A stretch of DNA of 13,264 nt, from assembly GCA_027577415.1 (NCBI GenBank), contig JANBQS010000708.1, forward strand, positions 1-13,264, written 5' to 3'. How positions within the stretch are numbered: the first letter of the stretch is position 1; each line of letters begins with the position of its first letter. The translations under genes and the position numbers were made by a program. Positions 8,123 through 13,264 of this stretch are shown piece after piece. The stretch is from Coemansia sp. RSA 922. Taxonomy: Eukaryota; Kickxellomycota; Kickxellomycetes; Kickxellales; Kickxellaceae. A model generated the notes under the pieces. It did not search any database and had not been told where the DNA came from. It saw only the letters and a list, made by a program, of their open reading frames with translations.

Positions 8123-8176
8123 TTAGAGAGAGAGAGAGGTTGAGAGGAGAGACAAGAGGCGAATCCAAACAAGCAT
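8123..8176 (-). other. Possible upstream ORF (17 codons) of the dehydrogenase
   Basis: An ATG at 8176 opens a 17-residue hydrophobic peptide that ends 14 bases before the dehydrogenase ATG, in a different frame. If the transcript begins upstream of 8176, scanning ribosomes would meet it first. The transcription start is not known, so this is tentative. Confidence 0.35.
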
Positions 8177-8534
8177 GCTTGCTAGTGTTGCTAGATACGT
8201 CGGACTGGGAGTGGCCGGCTCGAGCTGCAGACGGCGTTGTTGTGGATCCACGTGCGAGCCGCCTTCAGGAGACTTTGGTTCGAAGCGAGCAAAAATAGCC
8301 CGCACTCAGACATCATCTTCACAGGCGGCCAGTCCGTAAATAGCAGCCAAATTGGGGGAGGGGGAGTAATATAGTGTCGGAAAAAGATTTGAGCACCACC
8401 ACCATCCCACGCAGGCGGTACCTTGCATGCGTTGTTTTCCCAAGTAGCGTGCTTTCTTTTTTACTCCTTTGTTCTTGTTCTTCTTTTATTTTATTTTTGC
8501 CAATTTGAGTGCTACCTGATACTCATATTATTTT

Positions 8535-8543
8535 TATATATAA
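8535..8543 (+). promoter_or_regulatory. TATA box of the surface-protein gene
   Basis: TATATATAA lies 41-49 bases before the ATG at 8584. The bases between contain no other ATG, which implies a very short 5' leader. Confidence 0.6.
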
Positions 8544-8583
8544 GCGGGAGTGAGGCTACTCTCACTCACTCTTGTTTGTGTTA

Positions 8584-10014
8584 ATGGCGGACAATTCGAC
8601 TGTCGTGTCTGACTGCTCGGCACAGCAGTATTGTACGCGACCAGGTATACCGCTAAACTACAACCAACCGTTTGTTATACACTGGAACAACCAACTGCCG
8701 CCGCTTAATCCCGAGTCCTTAGTATCTATCGCCGTATACAGCACGTACGATCTAAACAAACCTATTTTCCAGCAGACCGGAGTCTCCAACACAAACGGCC
8801 AGGCCACCTTGACTCCTAATGCCTCTTGGTTTTCGCGCTATACCGGTGATAATCCGGCCATCGGTCAGAATCAGCAAGTCTACTTTGCTGTGTATCTGCA
8901 GGGAAACGATGTTCCCGCCGTTTCTTCTATGCTGCAACTGCAGCTGACTGCTACGGATGCTCAGTACCAGGCTATTCAGAACATACTCCACCCACCACCA
9001 TCAACCACGAGTACTACGCACTCGTCCTCTTCGCCCTCTCCGTCCTCGACCGCGCACTCTAGCTCATCGGCCGTATCGTCAACACTGCCGTCCTCGACTG
9101 TCCACTCGTCCACGACGACCACCACCAATTCTAGCGGCATAGATCTAGAATCAGGAGTATCTAGCAGTACCACCGATACTCACCCTCCCGTTATTGGAGG
9201 GGAGCCTAGGTCGGACGGGCTGTCGGGTGGTCAAATAGCCGGTATTGTTATTGGCAGTCTGGCGGCGCTTCTGCTGTTGCTTCTATTGCTTCTCTTGCCC
9301 ATGTACCGTCGTCGTCAGCGCCGGAAGCGTATGCAGACAAAGTCAGCGGCTCTTGCTGCTGCCACTCCAGTTACACCCACTTCTTCTCATGCAGACAGTG
9401 GCCACGCACACGACGGCAGCGATGACAAGCCCATGGGAGTGTCGGCAATTGGCGGCGAGAAGGGACAGACGGCGACACCACGCGGCTTGGAAAAGGCAGC
9501 CAGCGACACTCCACTTTTGTTATTTGGAGGTCGACCTAACAACAGTTTCACATCTCAGGACGGCGTATCTATTGGAATGGACAGCCAAGTGTCCCCACCT
9601 TTGGCGCATATGCAGCCGTTGAGTTTAGAGTCGCCTCGGATTCTCATGAGCATGCCCTCGTCCACACGGTCGGCAAAGGACCCGATTCTGAGCACAGACG
9701 ATGCTAGGCAGATTGGCGATATCTTCCGTGACGCCCTACGCAAGCCCCCGCCACCTGCTAGCGAGGATGGCAATGCTAGTGACTCGCCAGCTGGCATGCG
9801 CGAGAGTATGATGCTCCGGGAGCTGGAGGACGACCAGCTCGAAGACGACGACGACCCAGGGTGGAGAGAACGCGTCGCTAGTGAGCGCATGCAACGCGAA
9901 CTACAGCAAGAAGCCTCTGTCATTAGGAGTGTCGCTATGCGCGCTCATGGCAGCGACTACTCGTCGTCCTCTCGCCCAGACACACCACGGTCTGCAGCCA
10001 GCCGCCTGATATAA
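8584..10014 (+). CDS. Single-pass membrane protein with Ser/Thr-rich stalk (surface sensor-like)
   Basis: A 476-residue protein of unrecognised family with the layout of fungal surface sensors. Residues 1-135 form a folded-looking domain with two early cysteines (C11, C17), beta-rich character and Asn-glycosylation motifs (NST at 4, NAS at 79). Residues 138-200 are almost entirely Ser, Thr and Pro, a typical O-mannosylated stalk. GGQIAGIVIGSLAA followed by ten leucines (residues 215-238) is the membrane span, and RRRQRRKR directly after it marks the cytosolic side. The remaining 230 residues are a disordered cytoplasmic tail with Ser/Thr-Pro sites and an acidic patch (LEDDQLEDDDDPG). There is no N-terminal signal peptide: the ATG at 8584 is the only in-frame start, because a stop lies at 8551. 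The protein may therefore insert with its single span as a reverse signal anchor. It ends 111 bases from the convergent eIF3g stop. Confidence 0.8.
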   Translation: MADNSTVVSDCSAQQYCTRPGIPLNYNQPFVIHWNNQLPPLNPESLVSIAVYSTYDLNKPIFQQTGVSNTNGQATLTPNASWFSRYTGDNPAIGQNQQVYFAVYLQGNDVPAVSSMLQLQLTATDAQYQAIQNILHPPPSTTSTTHSSSSPSPSSTAHSSSSAVSSTLPSSTVHSSTTTTTNSSGIDLESGVSSSTTDTHPPVIGGEPRSDGLSGGQIAGIVIGSLAALLLLLLLLLLPMYRRRQRRKRMQTKSAALAAATPVTPTSSHADSGHAHDGSDDKPMGVSAIGGEKGQTATPRGLEKAASDTPLLLFGGRPNNSFTSQDGVSIGMDSQVSPPLAHMQPLSLESPRILMSMPSSTRSAKDPILSTDDARQIGDIFRDALRKPPPPASEDGNASDSPAGMRESMMLRELEDDQLEDDDDPGWRERVASERMQRELQQEASVIRSVAMRAHGSDYSSSSRPDTPRSAASRLI

Positions 10015-10082
10015 GACATCTGCTATTCTAACAAACCCCCCCCTTTTTATACTTTCTTTTTGCAAATGGATAAAAAATTTGC

Positions 10083-10088
10083 TTTATT
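10083..10088 (-). terminator. AATAAA polyadenylation signal of eIF3g
   Basis: TTTATT on the + strand is AATAAA on the minus strand, 38-43 bases past the eIF3g stop. It lies inside the 111-bp gap shared with the convergent + strand gene, so the two 3' ends are close or overlap. Confidence 0.6.
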
Positions 10089-10125
10089 AAACAAACATCA
10101 AAAGAACTTTCTTCTTCTTCTACTA

Positions 10126-11010
10126 CTACTTGCCGCCGTTGGCCCAGTCTGCACTCAGAATCAAGTTGTCAAAGCCATGGCCATTGAGCTTGGCAATAGC
10201 CTTCTCGGCAGACTCATGGTCGTAGTACGACACAAAGGCAAAGCCCTTGCAGTACCCAGTGCTACGGTCCGTCGCCACAAACACACGCGCCAGGGGTCCG
10301 AACGGCCGGCACAGCTGGTTGACGTCAGCCTCAAGCGTATCCTCCGACAAGTTAGTGATACGGATCGTCGGGTGCTCGTCGCGCCGATCACCACGAGCAT
10401 CGCCCGCGCCCAGCGACCCAGCACGGCCGCCAGCAGCGCCAAACGACTTTGCGCCAGCCCGCATATGAGGAGGCACATAGGCGTTAGGCCCGCTCTTGCT
10501 GTCATCCGCAGAGGCAGCGGCAGTAACGGGTCCACCGCCAAGAATATCCTCAGCCGACGTCATAGTATCCTTGTACGGGCACTTGGCAGTGAAGTGCTCG
10601 CCACGGCACACGCGGCACAGAATCTTGGAGCTCTTGATAGCAGACGCCTTCTCCTGCTCAGCAGCATCAATCTCCTGCTGCTTCATCTGCGCCGCATACT
10701 GCGACAGCCGAAGCTCAACCACCTCGCCAATAGTAGTCGCTACGCCGCCGTTAGCCTTCATCGTGCCGTCGCTACGGAGCTCTCCGAATTTAGCCCACTT
10801 TTTGCGTTCGGCTACTGCGCGGTTGACATGCTCTTGCACTATTTTCTCTTGAATCTTGCGAGTCACACGCACGCGCTTGCCGTCCTCATTCAACCGGTTC
10901 TCTATCACTGTCTTGGTGCCATCGGCGTTCGTGATTACTTCAACCGAAGGAAACTCCTGATCTTCGACATCATCAGCCCAATTGGTCTTGCTAAGTTCGG
11001 CAGTGCTCAT
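10126..11010 (-). CDS. TIF35: Translation initiation factor eIF3 subunit G
   Basis: A 294-residue subunit of the eIF3 complex, which binds the 40S ribosome and supports scanning and reinitiation; in yeast Tif35 contacts eIF3i/Tif34. The N-terminus has the family motif NWADDVEDQE (10-19). A conserved coiled/basic region covers about 45-120. A zinc knuckle CX2CX3HX4C lies at C132, C135, H139 and C144 (CRVCRGEHFTAKCPYKD). A Gly/Ala-rich linker with NAYVPPHMR (176-184) follows. The C-terminal RRM covers about 214-290, with RNP2 IRITNL (216-221) and RNP1 KGFAFVSY (255-262). Domain order and length match the family exactly. The start is the ATG at 11010; the frame is open upstream but without ATG, and an AT-rich TATA-like stretch lies just before it. 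The gene uses no TTA, CTA or TCA codon, fitting high expression. Confidence 0.96.
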   Translation of the reverse strand: MSTAELSKTNWADDVEDQEFPSVEVITNADGTKTVIENRLNEDGKRVRVTRKIQEKIVQEHVNRAVAERKKWAKFGELRSDGTMKANGGVATTIGEVVELRLSQYAAQMKQQEIDAAEQEKASAIKSSKILCRVCRGEHFTAKCPYKDTMTSAEDILGGGPVTAAASADDSKSGPNAYVPPHMRAGAKSFGAAGGRAGSLGAGDARGDRRDEHPTIRITNLSEDTLEADVNQLCRPFGPLARVFVATDRSTGYCKGFAFVSYYDHESAEKAIAKLNGHGFDNLILSADWANGGK

Positions 11011-11167
11011 TTCGCAAAATATATAGTCTTTGTCTCTCTTTTGCGCGTGAGTGTATATAATTTTAAATAAAGAAAAAAAAGAGTATGTGAAGAAAAAAGA
11101 CAAAATTCAAATCTTACAAAAAAAAATCCAAGACTTGGTCCTTTCCATTCATGCAGACTGATGAATT

Positions 11168-11179
11168 AGGTGATCACCT
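11168..11179. repeat. Perfect 12-bp palindrome AGGTGATCACCT
   Basis: It lies between the eIF3g promoter and the stop of the AA9-like gene, about 65 bases beyond that stop, with a second TGATCA six bases later. It could be a dimeric factor site for eIF3g or merely part of the 3' region. Confidence 0.6.
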
Positions 11180-11244
11180 CTGATCAATACCTGTTAATGC
11201 TAAATAGCGAAAGAAAGAAAAAAATGCTAACTATACCGCATCGC

Positions 11245-11991
11245 TTACTTGCGCTGCTGGTGCAGGGCGGGTCCGGGCACAGTGTACTTGTCGCCAGGAG
11301 GCTTGCCGTCGGCAGTCAGGTTCACGAGAAGACCCTTGTCAGTCGCCAGGTAGGCGCCAGGCAGAGACACCAGACCCTCAGTAGGCATCTTCTGGTTCTT
11401 GCCACCAGTAACGCTGTACTTGAGGCAGTCGGCGTAGAACTGAGGTCCCATCGTAGGGTCGTCGTCTCTAGTCTTGCCGGCATAAGTAAGGTCAATAACC
11501 TCAGTACGGAAGATATACTCGCCAACAGGCAGGTCATCAGGCATAGACACGACGAGCTGACCAGTCTGGCGAATGATATCCGTGCACCATCCGTCTTGAG
11601 CAGAGTATCCGACCTCTCCAATACGGAACCACTTCAGGTTATCAGTACCAGCCGCCGTGCTTGCCAACCAGTGGTTGCAAGGTCCATTGATCTTGGAGCC
11701 AGTGCTAGCCTTGATAGCCTCCTTATCCCAAGTGACAATAAACATCTCTCCTCCAGTAGCCGAGTAGCTCTTGATGGCAGGGAAGTTGAGGCCGTTGCTA
11801 CGGCATGCAAACGCCTTGGACTTGAGATCAGAGATGGGTACATCGGCCAGTGCGTTCTTGGGCAGACTGAAAGAGTTATCAGACTTTCCTGGGTTGTTTG
11901 CAAACGTAATACCGGTAATCTGCTTCTGAGCATTACCAGTAAGAGCGAGAGTCGCAACCAGTGCGAGAATCGAAGTAAGCTTGTAGACCAT
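11245..11991 (-). CDS. AA9-fold secreted protein lacking the copper histidine brace
   Basis: A 248-residue secreted protein. Residues 1-21 are a signal peptide, with likely cleavage after GNA. AA9 enzymes are copper monooxygenases that cleave cellulose and related glucans. Family signs are FACRSNG (C63) paired with QFYADC (C189) as the conserved disulphide, WFRIGEVGY (121-129), the PVGEYIFRTEVIDL strand (155-168), Q184 and the axial Tyr186, PGAYLATDKGLLVNL (211-225) and YTVPGPAL near the end. The copper ligands are missing. The mature protein begins with Gln, not His, and the usual His before Gly-Pro is Asn102. The second-sphere His is replaced by Thr169. Only two histidines exist in the whole protein (107, 244), neither at a ligand position. 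It may be a glucan-binding or structural relative rather than an oxidase. The ATG at 11991 has a 155-base ATG-free leader. Confidence 0.85.
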   Translation of the reverse strand: MVYKLTSILALVATLALTGNAQKQITGITFANNPGKSDNSFSLPKNALADVPISDLKSKAFACRSNGLNFPAIKSYSATGGEMFIVTWDKEAIKASTGSKINGPCNHWLASTAAGTDNLKWFRIGEVGYSAQDGWCTDIIRQTGQLVVSMPDDLPVGEYIFRTEVIDLTYAGKTRDDDPTMGPQFYADCLKYSVTGGKNQKMPTEGLVSLPGAYLATDKGLLVNLTADGKPPGDKYTVPGPALHQQRK

Positions 11992-12801
11992 TGTAGTGAA
12001 TTAATACAAGTGAGTGAAAGTAAATGATGAGTACTCGTCAAGAGTATAAGATGCTGGAGTTGAAAATGAGTGTTGAAAGAGTAGAAAAGTGTGTGTGTTG
12101 GTAGTGAGATGGAAGAAAAGAATCTGACGGGCAATGGAGGGAAGGCCTTATATACCAGTTGTCGGACTTGTATTCACCCGCCCAATTTTTTTCTTCCTCT
12201 CTGAAGAGCTGCGCATTTAAAAAGCCCAGTCTTTTTTTCTTTTCCCAAAAAAAAGTGTTTGGCAGTTGTTCTTTTTACCAAAACAAAAAAAGGAATCTTT
12301 GCAGAATTATTCTTTTAGAGAGCTATTTTTTTGTACAATAAACCCACGTGTACTGTTCTTCTTTTATATCCATTTGGAGATGTACGCTAAAAAGAATAAA
12401 TCACCATCCGCATGTTTCTCTTTTTACTTCTTTGAAAATACCATGGACATTCTTTGAACCAAAGAAAGACCGATGCTGCCCACGTTTTCACTTTATAAAA
12501 TCAAACAAGATGGTCGCTTCAAAAAGAATCCCCATCTAATAATAATTGCGAGTACATACACGTGGTGAAGATAAAAATAACATATCTTGGCATTCTAATT
12601 ATATTCAAGTGCACATACTTGTCCTTTTCATTGAAAGAGAAAAAACACTACTCAATGTGTGAATGCCAGCTTTTTGGGACATAATTCAAAGTAAAAAAAG
12701 GCAATTGTAATGTATTGGTCAGATAGTTTATGCAAATATGTATGACAAAAAAGTGTACTAGTTCATTTGGCTACCAGCGCCAGTATACTCCTCCCCCTAT
12801 C
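11992..12801. promoter_or_regulatory. 810-bp AT-rich spacer between the two AA9-type genes
   Basis: No credible gene. The left part is the CT/CA-rich (on the sense strand) leader and promoter of the 11245-11991 gene. From about 12160 on, the + strand carries repeated poly-A and poly-T tracts. CACGTG hexamers occur at 12345-12350 and 12559-12564. The right part should hold the 3' UTR of the gene stopping at 12802; no clear minus-strand AATAAA is present. Confidence 0.5.
12147..12154 (-). promoter_or_regulatory. TATA box of the AA9-like gene at 11245-11991
   Basis: CTTATATA on the + strand reads TATATAAG on the minus strand, 156-163 bases upstream of the ATG. The whole leader between them lacks any ATG on the sense strand, which supports both the start codon and this promoter. 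Confidence 0.6.
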
Positions 12802-13264
12802 TTATAGGTCTTGTGGAAGCTGTCTCCGTCTGCGTTTCTTGACACAGGGCTTCTTCGCGCCCGCGTTTGGCTTGACCGGTCCACTTGGATCACCTACCTT
12901 GTACACAGGAGGGCCTGGGATCTTGTAGCTAGTGAAAGGCGCACTAGTGTTAAAGACAATTCCCGGCATATCAACAGTATAGACACCTGGAATAGCCACA
13001 CCCTTTGGCACTGTCTTGCCTCCGCCCGAAATATTAATCTCTGCACAATTCGAATAATACTCGGCGCCATCCTTTCCTCCAGTAAATTTGACGGCAGCCA
13101 AGTGTAAGGCAATAATCTCCGTACGCAAAATGTATTTACCAGCAAGGATATCGCTCGGGATGGTGACATCTAGTGTACCATTGTTCGTGTTTATAGTATC
13201 GATACACCACGTCTTGGTCTTTGGGTTATAGCCATCCTCATAGATTTTGGCCCAAACCTCATTC
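12802..13264 (-). CDS. AA9-family lytic polysaccharide monooxygenase, C-terminal part
   Basis: The last 153 codons of a gene whose 5' part lies beyond the right edge; the frame is open to position 13263. Matches to AA9 are strong: NEVWAKIYEDGYNP at the fragment's start, TWCIDTI, the LDVTIPSDILAGKYILRTEIIALH strand region with the second-sphere His in ALH, EYYSNC with the axial Tyr and disulphide Cys, PGVYTVDMPGIVFN and YKIPGPPVYK. The position usually held by Gln before the axial Tyr is Glu here. The N-terminal histidine and the second copper His cannot be seen, so activity cannot be judged. There is no CBM1 cellulose-binding module. Instead the protein ends in a Pro/Gly/Lys linker and the strongly basic KKRRRR. 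It is oriented like its neighbour at 11245-11991 and is probably an old tandem paralogue of it. NGT, NIS and NTS are possible glycosylation sites. Confidence 0.88.
   Translation of the reverse strand, partial: NEVWAKIYEDGYNPKTKTWCIDTINTNNGTLDVTIPSDILAGKYILRTEIIALHLAAVKFTGGKDGAEYYSNCAEINISGGGKTVPKGVAIPGVYTVDMPGIVFNTSAPFTSYKIPGPPVYKVGDPSGPVKPNAGAKKPCVKKRRRRQLPQDL

Larger units (their letters stand above)
8110..8583. promoter_or_regulatory. Divergent promoter region between dehydrogenase and surface-protein gene
   Basis: 474 bases separate two divergent start codons, so both promoters must lie here. The dehydrogenase side has a GA-rich leader (8125-8155) and a small upstream ORF. The surface-protein side has a clear TATA box at 8535. 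A G-rich tract at 8354-8366 (two runs of five G) lies in the middle; two runs are too few for a standard G-quadruplex. Confidence 0.6.

Noticed and set aside
8110..8170. Possible intron end (CTAACAG) just upstream of the dehydrogenase ATG
   Set aside because: CTCTCTAACAG resembles a branch point and acceptor, but the ATG at 8109 already gives a complete SDR and no upstream exon with a convincing donor is visible.
8277..8287. GGTTCGAA resembling a tRNA B-box
   Set aside because: No A-box at proper spacing and no acceptor or anticodon stem around it.
7108..8298. 396-codon open frame on the + strand opposite the dehydrogenase
   Set aside because: GC-rich shadow of the SDR gene: Arg/Ala/Gly-rich composition and no motifs, while the minus strand carries every SDR motif.
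8354..8366. G-rich tract as a possible G-quadruplex
   Set aside because: Only two G5 runs; the four runs needed for a standard intramolecular quadruplex are absent.
10060..11070. 336-codon open frame on the + strand opposite eIF3g
   Set aside because: It is in exact codon register with eIF3g, which has unmistakable zinc-knuckle and RRM motifs. It begins only with a TTG or an ATG in low-complexity sequence, and is explained by codon avoidance in the sense gene.
11170..12027. 285-codon open frame on the + strand opposite the AA9-like gene
   Set aside because: Same register effect. The minus-strand protein has a signal peptide and AA9 motifs, and the + product has no recognisable features.
12023..12126. 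ATGATGA and CTGA spaced like snoRNA C and D boxes
   Set aside because: They lie in the transcribed leader of the AA9-like gene on the opposite strand, about 100 bases apart, with no terminal stem.
7969..12564. CACGTG E-box hexamers at 7969, 8249, 12345 and 12559
   Set aside because: Four hits in 13 kb are about what chance gives, and one is inside a coding region, so no regulatory claim is made.

Overview
The window looks like nuclear DNA from an intron-poor fungus. It holds seven protein genes, six complete and one cut by the right edge, and no intron is needed to explain any of them. The fungal assignment rests on a PRM1-type plasma-membrane fusion protein, an eIF3g with its zinc knuckle and RRM, a DEK_C/SWIB nuclear protein, a Ser/Thr-rich single-pass surface protein, and two AA9-type (lytic polysaccharide monooxygenase fold) secreted proteins. 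Features such as TATA boxes 45 to 160 bases before start codons and AATAAA motifs 40 to 50 bases after stops also fit a nuclear fungal genome. The lineage cannot be fixed from the sequence alone: AA9 is known mainly from Dikarya, while the lack of introns would be unusual for most filamentous Dikarya.

Layout, left to right. Positions 1-451 hold no gene. 452-967 (-) encodes a 171-residue protein I do not recognise. Its upstream region (968-1610) carries a perfect homopyrimidine mirror repeat. 1611-4910 (-) is PRM1 (1,099 aa), with a long charged YPDEK-repeat N-terminus. After a 647-bp gene-free A/G-rich spacer, 5558-6643 (-) encodes a DEK_C + AT-hook + SWIB nuclear protein. 7183-8109 (-) is a strikingly GC-rich short-chain dehydrogenase. 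It is divergent, across a 474-bp shared promoter region, from 8584-10014 (+), a surface/sensor-like single-pass membrane protein and the only + strand gene. That gene converges on 10126-11010 (-), eIF3g. 11245-11991 (-) encodes an AA9-fold secreted protein that has lost both histidines of the copper-binding brace. After an 810-bp AT-rich spacer, 12802-13264 (-) is the C-terminal part of a second AA9 protein whose visible residues are much closer to a normal LPMO.

The genes do not form one pathway: housekeeping genes (eIF3g, SWIB protein) sit among surface, fusion and secreted functions. The most interesting point is the neighbouring AA9 pair, one apparently unable to bind copper in the usual way and the other more conventional. 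Secondary points are the compositionally foreign-looking dehydrogenase, the repeat-extended PRM1, the mirror repeat, and three genes that completely avoid the codons TTA, CTA and TCA, leaving the opposite strand open along their whole length.
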